In this document: positions 1 through 9,335 of the stretch, piece after piece | Layout of the letters: each line of letters starts with the position of its first letter | Numbering within the stretch: the stretch's first letter is position 1 | DNA from: Cellulomonas timonensis | GTDB taxonomy: Bacteria > Actinomycetota > Actinomycetes > Actinomycetales > Cellulomonadaceae | Assembly: GCF_900046455.1 (NCBI RefSeq) | Contig: NZ_FCOT01000012.1 | Coordinates: forward strand, 248,001 to 312,000 | Direction: 5' to 3' | Length of the DNA stretch: 64,000 bases | The notes under the pieces: generated by a model | The model's input: only the letters and a program-made list of their open reading frames with translations | Database searches by the model: none | What the model was told of the DNA's origin: nothing | Translations under genes and position numbers: made by a program

Positions 1-906
1 GAGGTGGGCACCGGGTTCCACCCCGAGCTCACCGGTCGGGAGAACGTCTACCTCAACGGCACGCTGCTGGGCATGCGGCGCGGGGAGATCCAGCGGCGCT
101 TCGACGAGATCGTCGACTTCTCCGGGGTGGAGAAGTTCCTCGACACCCCGGTGAAGCGGTACTCGTCGGGCATGTACGTGCGCCTGGCCTTCGCGGTCGC
201 CGCGCACCTGGACACCGAGATCCTCGCCATCGACGAGGTGCTGGCCGTGGGCGACGCCGAGTTCCAGGCCAAGTGCATCGACCGGATGCGCAGGTCCGCG
301 CAGGACGGGCGCACGGTGCTGTACGTCAGCCACCAGGTGCAGACCGTCACCGCGCTGTGCTCCACAGCGCTGTACCTGGAGAACGGCCGGCTGGTGATGC
401 AGGGCGACGTCGACGAGGCGATCGAGCTGTACCGCACCAGCCGGGACCGCGTGGTGCTGGCCGCCACGGACATCGAGCGCCGCGCCGGCACCGGCGAGCT
501 GCGGATCACATCGGCCACCGTGTCGAGCCCGCTGTACCGCACCACCGAGGACAAGACCATCGAGCTGGTGGTGGGCGCCAACCCGTCGTTCATCGGCAAG
601 TACTTCGTCTCGTGCCACATCAACGACCGCAACGGCACCACCCTCCTGCAGTGCGATTCGCGGGTGAGCGGCCTCTGGCTCGACGCGGGGCTCGACCAGA
701 AGATCGCGCTCACCATCAGGTCGCCGTGGCTCAAGCCCGGGGAATACTCGGTGGACCTCTACGTGTGCGCCGCAGGGGTCCTCGACGCGTTCGAGGGCGC
801 CGGCCGGTTCGAGATCCACCCGGTGCTGCCCTATGAGCACGCGGTGTCCGACGAGGGGCTCGAGAACGGCCTCGTCCTCGCCGACTTCGGCTACGAGAGG
901 CGTTGA
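1..906 (+). CDS. wzt: Polysaccharide ABC exporter ATP-binding subunit, Wzt-like (5' end outside window)
   Basis: The reading frame is already open at base 1, so the N-terminus with Walker A lies upstream of the window. The first visible residues match the Wzt-type segment after Walker A (GTGFHPELTGREN). The ABC signature region (YSSGM, near visible residue 54) and Walker B (ILAIDEVLAVGD) follow. The last ~135 residues form a separate beta-rich domain typical of Wzt C-terminal carbohydrate-binding domains, which in the family recognise the completed glycan before export. The next gene is the cognate permease, 3 bp downstream. In the family this subunit drives export of lipid-linked polysaccharide across the cytoplasmic membrane. 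The C-terminal domain suggests, but does not prove, recognition of a modified chain end. Confidence 0.9.
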   Translation, partial: EVGTGFHPELTGRENVYLNGTLLGMRRGEIQRRFDEIVDFSGVEKFLDTPVKRYSSGMYVRLAFAVAAHLDTEILAIDEVLAVGDAEFQAKCIDRMRRSAQDGRTVLYVSHQVQTVTALCSTALYLENGRLVMQGDVDEAIELYRTSRDRVVLAATDIERRAGTGELRITSATVSSPLYRTTEDKTIELVVGANPSFIGKYFVSCHINDRNGTTLLQCDSRVSGLWLDAGLDQKIALTIRSPWLKPGEYSVDLYVCAAGVLDAFEGAGRFEIHPVLPYEHAVSDEGLENGLVLADFGYERR

Positions 907-909
907 GGC

Positions 910-1731
910 ATGCCCCGCACGATCGTGATCAACCCGCCCGGACGCCTGCCGCTGCCCAGCCGGCGCGAGCTGTGGGAGGCCCGCGAGGTGCTCTGGCGGT
1001 TCGGGGTGCGCGACCTCAAGCTCCGATACCGGCAGACGGTGTTGGGCGTCGCCTGGGTGGTGCTGCAGCCGCTGCTCAGCGCCGGCATCTTCTCGATCGT
1101 GTTCGGCCGCATCGCCGAGCTGCCGAGCGACGGGGTGCCGTACTTCGTGTTCAGCTTCGCGGGGATGCTGTGCTGGACGCTGTTCAGCGGGATCGTCACC
1201 CGCGCGGCGCCGTCGCTGGTGAACAACCAGGCGTTGGTGTCCAAGGTGTTCTTCCCGCGGGTGCTCGTGCCGCTGTCGTCGGTGCTGTCGGTGGCGGTGG
1301 ACGTGCTCGTCGCCGGGGTGCTGATGGCCGGGATGCTCGCCGTGACGGGCATCTGGCCGGGGTGGCCGGTGCTGCTGCTGCCGGTGTGGATGGTGCTGGT
1401 GGCGCTGCTCGCCTCCGGCATCGGCCTGGCCGCGTCGGCGCTGATGGTCAGCTACCGCGACATCCAGTACATCGTCCCGTTCGCCCTGCAGACCCTGCTG
1501 TACGCGAGCCCGCTGGCGTACTCGCTGTCCGCGGTCGGCGAGGACATCCGATGGCTCTTCGACCTCAACCCCCTGACCTGGCTGCTCGAGGGCTTCCGAT
1601 GGTCGCTCCTCGGCCTGGAGCAGCCCGCGCCCTGGCAGCTCGTGGCGGTGGTGGTGACGAGCGTCGGCGTCTTCGTGGGCGGCATGCTCGTCTTCTCGAA
1701 GATGGAACGCGGATTCGCGGACGTGATCTGA
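910..1731 (+). CDS. wzm: Polysaccharide ABC exporter permease, Wzm-like (ABC-2 family)
   Basis: A 273-residue ABC-2 type permease. It opens with a hydrophilic amphipathic stretch containing RDLKLRYRQTVLGVAWVVLQPLL, the cytoplasmic interface segment typical of polysaccharide permeases, followed by about six hydrophobic membrane spans. The ATG is 3 bp after the stop of the ATPase gene, so the two are almost certainly cotranscribed and form one exporter. Length and architecture are normal for Wzm/TagG-type permeases. The stop overlaps the region just before the next gene, whose start is 1 bp downstream. Confidence 0.92.
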   Translation: MPRTIVINPPGRLPLPSRRELWEAREVLWRFGVRDLKLRYRQTVLGVAWVVLQPLLSAGIFSIVFGRIAELPSDGVPYFVFSFAGMLCWTLFSGIVTRAAPSLVNNQALVSKVFFPRVLVPLSSVLSVAVDVLVAGVLMAGMLAVTGIWPGWPVLLLPVWMVLVALLASGIGLAASALMVSYRDIQYIVPFALQTLLYASPLAYSLSAVGEDIRWLFDLNPLTWLLEGFRWSLLGLEQPAPWQLVAVVVTSVGVFVGGMLVFSKMERGFADVI

Positions 1732-1732
1732 G

Positions 1733-4700
1733 ATGGCGCCACCCCAGCAGGCCCAGCCGACCCAGTCCCAGGCCCGGCGACGCCGCCGCGTCACGTCAGG
1801 CGCCCTCGTGCTGCTGCTCGCGCTGCTCGGCGTCGGCGCCTGGCAGCTGCGCGGGTCGCCGCCGGAGGACAGGCCGGCGCCCGTCGCGGCGCCGGGCGCG
1901 GAGGCGGCTCCGCTGTGCGGTGTCGCCGATGTGGGCAGGTACTCGGCGCTAGCCGGCGATCCCCCGACCGACGTGGTGGAGACGGTCGTGGCCGACATGA
2001 CCGTGGACGGCGCCCAGCCGAGCAGCCTGGCCGTGGACGGCTCCGACCTCCTCGCCCTGGTCGCCGATGACGACGGGTTCACCGTGACCCGCCACGGCCC
2101 CGACGGCAAGGAGCTCGGACGGTTCACATCGCCCACCCCAGAGGGCGGCCGCACCCCATCGACCTTCGCGCCTGTCGGCGACGGGGTGGTGGCCACCGCG
2201 ACCAGCCGCTCGGACCAGAGCGCCGTCGTCGGGCACGGAGACGACGGCTCGACGCGGTGGACCCTCGACCTGGGGGCGCTGGACCGCGGCGCCGTCTCCG
2301 CCGTCGTGGACTGGTCCGCCGGCGTCGAGGGCGCGGCGATGGCCGTCGTGTTCGCGGACTCGCCGCGGCTGGCCATGGTCTCCGCCGAGGGGAGGCTGGT
2401 GGAGCCGGACGGCCCCGAGATCGCCGCCCAGGCGTTCTTCCCGCAGCTGGACGACACCCTCGTGACACGCGCGGACGATGACGACGACGGGGTGCGCCTC
2501 AGCCGCTGGTCGGCCGCCGGGGAGCTGCTCCGGGAGTTCGGCGGCCCGGTGCAGGGCTCCGCGAACGGCGGGCCCGCGGAACTGGAGCGTCCCACGGGTG
2601 TGACGGTCGGTCCCCACGGCGGGCTGCTCGTGGCCGGCCCCCGGTACCGCGTGGTCGAGGTGGGCGACGACGGGGTGTGGCGGCGGGTGGCGCTGTCTGA
2701 GCAGGGCATGGCCCCCTTCAACCTGGCCGAGCAGAGCCCGCTGGTCCGCTCCGCCGACCACTTCTACTTCCTGTCGTCCAGCGAGGACGGCGACGTGAGC
2801 CTGTCCCGGGTGGACGTGCCGGCCATGGACACGCTGCTGGACTCGCCGGTGATCTACGACATCAACCACGCCTCGAGCCTGGACCGGCTCGGCTTCGGCG
2901 CGGGGCTCGTCACCGATGTCCCCTACAGCTACTTCGGCCCGGGCGAGGAGCCCGCCGTCCATCTCGAGCTGGACCCCTGGTGGGGTGCGGTCTCGGCGGA
3001 CTACGAGCTGCGCTACCGGGTCACCGGGGACCCGTGGGCCGAGCCGCCGGTGGAGCCCGTCGCCGGCACGCTCGATCTGCCCGGGGACGGCGGCCGCGCC
3101 ACGCTCGACCTGCCGCCCGCCCGGCCCGGGCCGTATGACGTGCACGCCGAGCTCGTGGAGCGGGCTACCGGCGAGGTGCGCACCGCGACGTGCCTGCGGT
3201 ACGCGGTGGGCGCGCCCGGCTCCACATTCGACCCGGCGGGGCTCGCGGAGGGATCGGACTGGGGCGGGGCCCAGCCGGTGCGCGGCGTGCAGCTCGCCGA
3301 CCAGCTCGGCGTCGGGTCGCACCGCGTCCAACTGGTGTTCGGCGACCTAGTGCCCGACGTCGACGCGACGCCGTCGGTGGCCGCGCTCGACCTGGACGCG
3401 CTGCCCGGCGCGGCCCCCGGCGACCCGTTCGCCGCGATCGGGGAGGCGGCCGCCCTGGCGGTGGCGAGCGACGTGGCGCTGTACGTCCAGGTGGGCCAGG
3501 GCGGCGACGCCGAGCACCAGGCGGTGAGCGACGGCACCTGGGGCGCCTGGGTCGGGGCCATCGCGGAGGCCTTCGCCGCGGGCGCCCCCGACGTGAGCCT
3601 GTGGGCGCCGTGGAACGAGCCCAACAACACCGGGTTCGGGGACGGCGGCGACTATGCGCGCGACGTGCTGGCCCCGTTCGCGCAGGCGGTCAAGGCAGTG
3701 GACCCGGGCGCCCAGGTCATCGGCGGCAACGCCCTCAACCTGGTGGTCCCGTGGTACCGGCAGGTCATCGACGCGGGCGGCTGCGACTCACTCGACATCG
3801 TCGGCATCCACCCGTACACGGGCTTCAACCGCTCCTGGGACGAGGAGGGCGTCGACGGCCCGCTCGGCCAGATCGCTGAGCTGAACGAGGCGCTCGAGGC
3901 GTGCGGTTCGTCGCCCCCGGTGTGGAACACCGAGTCGGGCTGGTGGTCGGACGGGCCGGGCAACCACTGGGCGCAGGGGTACGACGTGGCCCGCACCCTG
4001 CTGTGGTCCCGCGCGCTGGGCGTCGAGGAGTGGACGTACTTCTTCAGCGAGGGCGGCTGGGGCGAGGGCGGGTTCTCGTGGTCCCTGCTGCAGGTCGAGA
4101 GCTTCGTGAAGCCGAGCGCCCTGGCGATGGCCACGGTCGCCGGGCTCCTCGAGGACCGGCCGCCGCCCACCGTGGAGGACGCCGCCGTGCCGTACACCCA
4201 CGTCATGCGGGTGGGCGCGCGCCCGGGCGGCGACGACCGGCTCACCGCTGTGTGGACGGACGACCTGGTCATGGAGGTGCAGGCCACCGCCGACCAGGAC
4301 ACGACGCTCACGCTCACCGACGTGTACGGCGCCACCCGCGAGGTCGACGCGAGCGCTGGCGAGCCTTTCTCGCTGCCGGTGAGCGGATCCCCGGTCATCG
4401 TCTCGGCGCCCGGCGGCGCCGAGGTCGTCATCCCCGCCGCCGATCCCGCCGGCCCCAACCTGCTCGCCGACGGCCGGGTCAGCGCCAGCTCCACGGGCGA
4501 GGACACCGATCCCGCCGCCGTGCTCCACCCCGGCGGCGCCGACGCCACACCATGGCGGGCGGGCGCCCGCACCAGCGACGGGGACCTGGACCTGAGCCCG
4601 TGGCTGCAGGGCGACCCGCCCGCCCCCGCCACGATCGACCGGGTCGCTGTGGAGAGCGCGGGGCTGCGGTGCTGCACGTCGGCCCTGCGGGACTACACCG

Positions 4701-4972
4701 TGAGCGTGCAGGGCCCGGACGGCGAGTGGACCGAGGTCGGATCGAGCGCCGACCTGTTCTTCGAGCGCACCTCGCTCGTGCGGTTCGAGCCCGTCGAGGC
4801 CCAGGCCGTGCGCGTCCAGGTGCCCACCACCACCGAGCGCGGCGTCCGGGTGCCGCAGCTCAACTACTCCGGGCAGACCGCCGGGCTGCACCCCGCCTGG
4901 TCGCCGGTGGTCCCCGAGACGAGCTGGCCCGCGGCGGTCGTCTCGCTCGCGGCCTACGGGCCGCCCTCCTGA
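1733..4972 (+). CDS. Large secreted or membrane-anchored multidomain protein with a clan GH-A glycoside hydrolase-like domain
   Basis: The 1,079-residue product has one hydrophobic segment near residues 22-37 after an Arg-rich start, which fits a signal anchor. A beta-propeller/NHL-like region follows (about 70-390). From about 500 to 810 there is a TIM-barrel-like domain carrying WNEPNN with Glu629 and WNTESGWW with Glu734. Two glutamates about 100 residues apart in these contexts match the acid/base and nucleophile of clan GH-A (for example GH39-like enzymes). The last ~130 residues resemble a discoidin (F5/8 type C) carbohydrate-binding fold. Its position between the exporter permease and the glycosyltransferases suggests it trims or processes the exported glycan, as PslG does in Pseudomonas; that role is inferred. 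I cannot assign a GH family. Confidence 0.7.
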   Translation: MAPPQQAQPTQSQARRRRRVTSGALVLLLALLGVGAWQLRGSPPEDRPAPVAAPGAEAAPLCGVADVGRYSALAGDPPTDVVETVVADMTVDGAQPSSLAVDGSDLLALVADDDGFTVTRHGPDGKELGRFTSPTPEGGRTPSTFAPVGDGVVATATSRSDQSAVVGHGDDGSTRWTLDLGALDRGAVSAVVDWSAGVEGAAMAVVFADSPRLAMVSAEGRLVEPDGPEIAAQAFFPQLDDTLVTRADDDDDGVRLSRWSAAGELLREFGGPVQGSANGGPAELERPTGVTVGPHGGLLVAGPRYRVVEVGDDGVWRRVALSEQGMAPFNLAEQSPLVRSADHFYFLSSSEDGDVSLSRVDVPAMDTLLDSPVIYDINHASSLDRLGFGAGLVTDVPYSYFGPGEEPAVHLELDPWWGAVSADYELRYRVTGDPWAEPPVEPVAGTLDLPGDGGRATLDLPPARPGPYDVHAELVERATGEVRTATCLRYAVGAPGSTFDPAGLAEGSDWGGAQPVRGVQLADQLGVGSHRVQLVFGDLVPDVDATPSVAALDLDALPGAAPGDPFAAIGEAAALAVASDVALYVQVGQGGDAEHQAVSDGTWGAWVGAIAEAFAAGAPDVSLWAPWNEPNNTGFGDGGDYARDVLAPFAQAVKAVDPGAQVIGGNALNLVVPWYRQVIDAGGCDSLDIVGIHPYTGFNRSWDEEGVDGPLGQIAELNEALEACGSSPPVWNTESGWWSDGPGNHWAQGYDVARTLLWSRALGVEEWTYFFSEGGWGEGGFSWSLLQVESFVKPSALAMATVAGLLEDRPPPTVEDAAVPYTHVMRVGARPGGDDRLTAVWTDDLVMEVQATADQDTTLTLTDVYGATREVDASAGEPFSLPVSGSPVIVSAPGGAEVVIPAADPAGPNLLADGRVSASSTGEDTDPAAVLHPGGADATPWRAGARTSDGDLDLSPWLQGDPPAPATIDRVAVESAGLRCCTSALRDYTVSVQGPDGEWTEVGSSADLFFERTSLVRFEPVEAQAVRVQVPTTTERGVRVPQLNYSGQTAGLHPAWSPVVPETSWPAAVVSLAAYGPPS

Positions 4973-4999
4973 ACTTCGACCTCGCGACAGGACGACGAC

Positions 5000-5935
5000 A
5001 TGGCAGCGACGAGCGGCATCCGGGCGACGGTGGGCGTGCCGGTCTACAACGGGGAGCGGTTCCTCGCCCAGGCGCTCGCCTCGGTGCGCGAGCAGGACGT
5101 GGCCGACCTCGACATCGTGATCTCCGACAACGGCTCCACCGACGGCACCGAGGAGATCTGCCGGGACGCCGCGCGCGCCGACCCCCGGGTCCGCTACCAC
5201 CGCCACGACGTCAACCGCGGCGGGGCGTGGAACTTCAACCACGTGCTGCGGCTGGCCCAGGCGCCGTACTTCACGTGGGCGGCCGCCGACGACATCCGCC
5301 GGCCGTCGTTCGTGCGGCGCTGCGTGGAGGTCTTCGAGGAGTCCGACCCGGCGACGGTGCTGGTCTACCCGCGCACCCAGATCATCGACGCGCAGGGGCA
5401 GATCACCGAGGACCTCAACGACGCCGGCCTGGGCTGCGACGAGCCGAGCCCGCATGAGCGCATGGCCCACTTCCTGCGCGCGCAGGCGGCGCACATCTTC
5501 TACGGGCTGCACCGCACGGACGTGCTGCGCACCACGCGCGGGATCCGCCGCACCGTGGGCAACGACATGGTGATCCTCACCGAGCTGGCGTGCCGGGGGC
5601 CGTTCGCCCTGGTCCCCGAGCAGCTCTTCTGGCAGCGGCGGCACAGCGAGCAGTTCTCGGCGCGGCGCGCGGGGCAGGTCGCGTGGCATGCGCCCGACGC
5701 CGCGGTGCGGTTCGCGTTCCCGCACTCGAAGGTGACCTGGGAGCTGTGCACGGCCGTCACCTCCTCCCCGCTCCCCGCCGCCGAGCGGGCACGGTGCCTG
5801 GCGACGGTCCCGGTGGCGTGGACGCTCCCCCGCTGGCGTGGCCCGGCCTCGGACCTGCGCACCGCGTTAGGCATCCCCCGGCGGGCTGCTGCACGGCCCG
5901 TCGTCGGCGACCAGGCGCGGAGCACCGCCCGGTGA
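5000..5935 (+). CDS. Glycosyltransferase family 2
   Basis: The 311-residue protein starts with the GT-A nucleotide-binding pattern VGVPVYNGERFLAQAL, has the SDNGSTDGT segment, and carries AADD in the DXD position, all standard for GT2 inverting transferases. No membrane segment is evident, so it should act at the cytoplasmic face. The start ATG lies 27 bp after the previous stop. Its last bases overlap the GTG of the next glycosyltransferase. Sugar donor and acceptor cannot be read from the sequence. Confidence 0.87.
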   Translation: MAATSGIRATVGVPVYNGERFLAQALASVREQDVADLDIVISDNGSTDGTEEICRDAARADPRVRYHRHDVNRGGAWNFNHVLRLAQAPYFTWAAADDIRRPSFVRRCVEVFEESDPATVLVYPRTQIIDAQGQITEDLNDAGLGCDEPSPHERMAHFLRAQAAHIFYGLHRTDVLRTTRGIRRTVGNDMVILTELACRGPFALVPEQLFWQRRHSEQFSARRAGQVAWHAPDAAVRFAFPHSKVTWELCTAVTSSPLPAAERARCLATVPVAWTLPRWRGPASDLRTALGIPRRAAARPVVGDQARSTAR

Positions 5936-7074
5936 CGCCCCGCGTGGACGTGCACGTGCTGACCCCGGGCGACCACTTCTCGCCGCGCACCGGCTCGGCC
6001 ATCCCGACTGTCGTGGACGGCCTGTGCCGCGCCGCTCCCCCGGGCGTCCCGCGGCCACGCGCGGTGGTGGCACGGGGCACGTACCCCGAGCGGTACACCA
6101 GCGCCGACGTGCTCGACTACGCGCCAGTCGGGGCCCGCCCATGGGACCGGTACGCCGATCTCGCGCTCTCCCGGGCCGCGGGCGCCCGCCCCGGGCTGCG
6201 CCGCACGCTGCGCCCCACACTCGCCGAGCAGTCGACATGGCCCGCGTCCGTGGTGCTGGCGCACAACGCCCCGCAGCTCGTGCCGCTGGTCCGCGAGCCG
6301 CATCGCGCGGTGCTCTACGCCCACAACCTGCTGCTGCGCACGTACACCCGCCGGGAGGTGGACCGCGTGCTCGGCGGCGTCCACGCGATCGTCTGCGTGA
6401 GCCGGTCGCTCGCCGACCAGACGTGCGCCCGGCTGCCCGCGGTGCTCGTCGACCGGGTGCGGGTCGTGCCGAACGGGGTGGACGCGCGGCAGTTCCGACC
6501 GCGCGCCGATCCCACGCGCGGCGAGCGGCTGCGAGTGACCTTCGTGGGGCGGATGATCCGCGACAAGGGCGCCGACGTGCTGCTCGACGCGGTGACGCTG
6601 CTGCGCCGCCAGGACGTGGCCGTCACCCTGGTGGGCAGCCAGAATTTCGACGCCGGAGCGGCGCCGTCGGCCTATGAGCGGGACCTGCGGGCCCGAGCCG
6701 CGGCGCTCGGGGACCGGGTGCGGCTGCAGCCGTTCGCACCCCGCGCGCAGGTTGCCGAGCTGTGCCGTGACTCGGACGTGCTGGTGGTCCCCTCGCGCTG
6801 GGCCGAGCCGTTCGCGCTGACGGTGCTCGAGGGCATGGCCAGCGGCGTGCCGGTGATCGCCAGCCGCATCGGCGGCATCCCCGAGGTGATGGGGCCCGCC
6901 GGCCTGCAGGTCCGTCCGGGCGACCCCGTGGACCTGGCGGCGGCCATCGACGCGCTGGCCGCCGACGAGCCGTGGCGCCAGCGGCTCGGCGCCGAGGCCC
7001 GCGCGTGGGCAGTGGCGCACGACTGGGCCTGGGCGCGCCGAGAGTTCGACGCCGTGCTCGCCGGGATCGCGTGA
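5932..7074 (+). CDS. Glycosyltransferase family 4
   Basis: I place the start at the GTG that overlaps the GT2 stop (GTGA), which gives 380 residues; the open frame continues upstream but only as an out-of-frame shadow of GT2. A GT-B fold is indicated by an N-terminal segment with a Gly-rich donor loop (TPGDHFSPRTGSA) and a C-terminal Rossmann half beginning FVGRMIRDKGADVLLDA. The EX7E motif is present as EPFALTVLEGMASG, typical of retaining GT4 enzymes. It is part of the tightly overlapped polysaccharide operon; specificity is unknown. Confidence 0.87.
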   Translation: MTPRVDVHVLTPGDHFSPRTGSAIPTVVDGLCRAAPPGVPRPRAVVARGTYPERYTSADVLDYAPVGARPWDRYADLALSRAAGARPGLRRTLRPTLAEQSTWPASVVLAHNAPQLVPLVREPHRAVLYAHNLLLRTYTRREVDRVLGGVHAIVCVSRSLADQTCARLPAVLVDRVRVVPNGVDARQFRPRADPTRGERLRVTFVGRMIRDKGADVLLDAVTLLRRQDVAVTLVGSQNFDAGAAPSAYERDLRARAAALGDRVRLQPFAPRAQVAELCRDSDVLVVPSRWAEPFALTVLEGMASGVPVIASRIGGIPEVMGPAGLQVRPGDPVDLAAAIDALAADEPWRQRLGAEARAWAVAHDWAWARREFDAVLAGIA

Positions 7075-7169
7075 TGGCGCCCGCCGTGCCGCCGACGCCC
7101 GGGAGCGGTGGGCCGGGCCGTCGCCGGCTGAGCCGTCGCGCGATGCCCGATCTGGGGCATTATGTCCCG

Positions 7170-9335
7170 ATGAGGGTCCTGCGGATCTCCCACAGCGCAG
7201 TCGTCGATGAGTGGCGCCACCGCGAGCGCGCGATCCGCTCCCACGGGCTGCGAGTCCACCTGATCTCGGCCCGCCGCTGGGACGAGGGAGGCCGAGTCGT
7301 CCCCCTGGAGCCCCGCCCTGGCGAGGACGTGCGCGGCGTTCGGACCCTCGGCCGCCACCCCAACCTGTTCGTGTACGACCCGGTGGCGCTGTGGCGCGCC
7401 CTGAAGAGCCCGTGGGACGTGATCGACATCCACGAGGAGCCGTACTCGCTGGCCACCGCCGAGGTGCTCGCCCTGCTCACGTTGCGCCGCCGCCGCACGC
7501 CCGTCGTGCTGTACTCCGCCCAGAACATCGCCAAGCGGTTCCCCCCGCCCTTCGCCTGGCTGGAGCGTCGTGCGCTGCGGCGGGCCGCGGCCCTGTCGGC
7601 GTGCAACACCCAAGCCGGCCGGATCGCCCGGTCGCGCGGCCTGGCCGGGCCGGCGCGGGTGATCGGGCTCGGCGTGGACCTCACCCGGTTCAGCCCGCCC
7701 GACGGGCGTCGGCGCCAGGCGACGCCCTCCGACCTGCCGCAGCCCGATGTGCTGCGCGTCGGCTACGTCGGCAGGCTCGCGCCGCATAAGGGCGTCGACG
7801 TGCTGCTCGACGCCGCCGCGCTCGACCCCCGCATGCGCGTCGAGATCGCCGGCGCTGGCCCGTCCCAGCAGGCCCTGCGCACCCGTGCGGCGCAGCCGGA
7901 CCTCGCCGGGCGGGTGCGGTTCCTGGGCCATCTCACGCCGCCCGCGCTCGCCGAGCTGTACCGCGAGGTCGACGTGCTGGCTGTGCCGTCGCTGCCCACC
8001 CCCGGATGGCTCGAGCAGTTCTGCCGGGTGGCGGTCGAGGCGATGGCCAGCGGCTGCGTGGTCGTCGCGGCCCGGACTGGCGCGCTGCCCGATGTGGTCG
8101 GCGACGCGGGGCTTCTGGTCGCGCCCGGGGATCCCGCCGCGTTGGCGCAGGCGCTCGCCCGCGTGGTCGACGAGCCAGGCCTGGGGCCCTCGCTGCGCGC
8201 ACGTGGGCTCGACCGGGCGGGGCAGTACTCGTGGGAGCGGGTCGGCGCGCAGTACGTCGAGCTGTACGCCGAGGCGGTGCGGACTGGCGGTGGCGCCACC
8301 TCCGCCCGGCATGGGCTGGTCGGAGCGCACCCCGTGCGAGCGGCCGCCCGCACGGACCGTCCCGCGCCCGAGGTCGTCGTCATCGCGTACGGCGCGCCCG
8401 AGCTGCTCGAGCAGTGCCTCGCCGCACTGGGCGACCCGGCGGACGGCACACGCCCCCCGCTGCTGGTGGTGGACAACTCCAGCGACCGGCGCGTGCGGGC
8501 TATCGCGACAGCCGCCGGCGCGGAGTACCTCGACCCGGGCGGCAACCTCGGCTTCGCGGGGGCGGTGAACCTCGCGCTGGGGCGCCGCGCGGAGTCGGGC
8601 GGCAGCACCGACCTGCTGCTGCTCAACCCCGACGCGGCAGTCGACGCGGCGGGGATCCGCGAGCTGCAGCGCGCGCTGCACGCCGAGCCAGGCCTCGCGG
8701 CGGTGGCGCCCACGCAGCATGACGGCGCCGGGGAGCCGGCCCAGGTCGCCTGGCCGTTCCCGTCACCCGTCCGCGCGTGGCTACAGGCGGTGGGCCTGGG
8801 ACGCCTGAGCCGGCGGGAGGACTTCATGATCGGCTCGGTGCTGCTGCTCAACGGCGAGGCCCTCGACGAGGTCGGGACCTTCGACGACGACTTCTTCCTG
8901 TACAGCGAGGAGACCGACTGGCAGTACCGCGCCCGGCAGGCGGGGTGGCGGGCAGTGCTCGTCCCGACGGTCGTGGCGACCCACGTCGGCGGCGCGACGA
9001 GCACCGATCCGGTGCGACGCGAGACGCACTTCCACGCCTCGCAGGAGCGCTACCTGCGCAAACACCACGGGCCGCTCGGCTGGGCGTCCGCCCGGCTCGC
9101 CATGCTCCTCGGCGTCGCCGCGCGCGGGGCCCTGCTGCGCGGCACACGCGGACGTGACGCACGGCGGCGCGGCGTGCTGTACCTGCGCGGCCCGCTGCAG
9201 GTCGAGGCCGCACTGCTCGGCGACACACCGCCCCAGCCGCGCAGGCCTCACCACGAGGATCCGGGACCGAGGCCGGCGGCGCCGGTCCGGACCCGTCACG
9301 GGCGCCACATCGACCGCTCGGGCATCGGCTCATGA
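7170..9335 (+). CDS. Two-domain glycosyltransferase: GT4 fused to GT2
   Basis: From ATG 7170 (MRVLRISHSAVVDEW) the product is about 721 residues. Residues ~1-365 form a GT4-type GT-B enzyme, with VGYVGRLAPHKGVDVLLDA and an acidic motif region near LEQFCRVAVEAMASG. Residues ~390-690 form a rhamnosyltransferase-like GT2 domain with LLLNPDAAV and FDDDFFLYSEETDWQYRARQ. An in-frame ATG at 7074 overlaps the preceding stop and would add 32 Pro/Gly/Arg-rich residues. I prefer 7170 because family homology begins there, but cannot exclude 7074. The fusion implies two consecutive sugar additions by one polypeptide. The stop overlaps the next start by 4 bp. Confidence 0.83.
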   Translation: MRVLRISHSAVVDEWRHRERAIRSHGLRVHLISARRWDEGGRVVPLEPRPGEDVRGVRTLGRHPNLFVYDPVALWRALKSPWDVIDIHEEPYSLATAEVLALLTLRRRRTPVVLYSAQNIAKRFPPPFAWLERRALRRAAALSACNTQAGRIARSRGLAGPARVIGLGVDLTRFSPPDGRRRQATPSDLPQPDVLRVGYVGRLAPHKGVDVLLDAAALDPRMRVEIAGAGPSQQALRTRAAQPDLAGRVRFLGHLTPPALAELYREVDVLAVPSLPTPGWLEQFCRVAVEAMASGCVVVAARTGALPDVVGDAGLLVAPGDPAALAQALARVVDEPGLGPSLRARGLDRAGQYSWERVGAQYVELYAEAVRTGGGATSARHGLVGAHPVRAAARTDRPAPEVVVIAYGAPELLEQCLAALGDPADGTRPPLLVVDNSSDRRVRAIATAAGAEYLDPGGNLGFAGAVNLALGRRAESGGSTDLLLLNPDAAVDAAGIRELQRALHAEPGLAAVAPTQHDGAGEPAQVAWPFPSPVRAWLQAVGLGRLSRREDFMIGSVLLLNGEALDEVGTFDDDFFLYSEETDWQYRARQAGWRAVLVPTVVATHVGGATSTDPVRRETHFHASQERYLRKHHGPLGWASARLAMLLGVAARGALLRGTRGRDARRRGVLYLRGPLQVEAALLGDTPPQPRRPHHEDPGPRPAAPVRTRHGRHIDRSGIGS

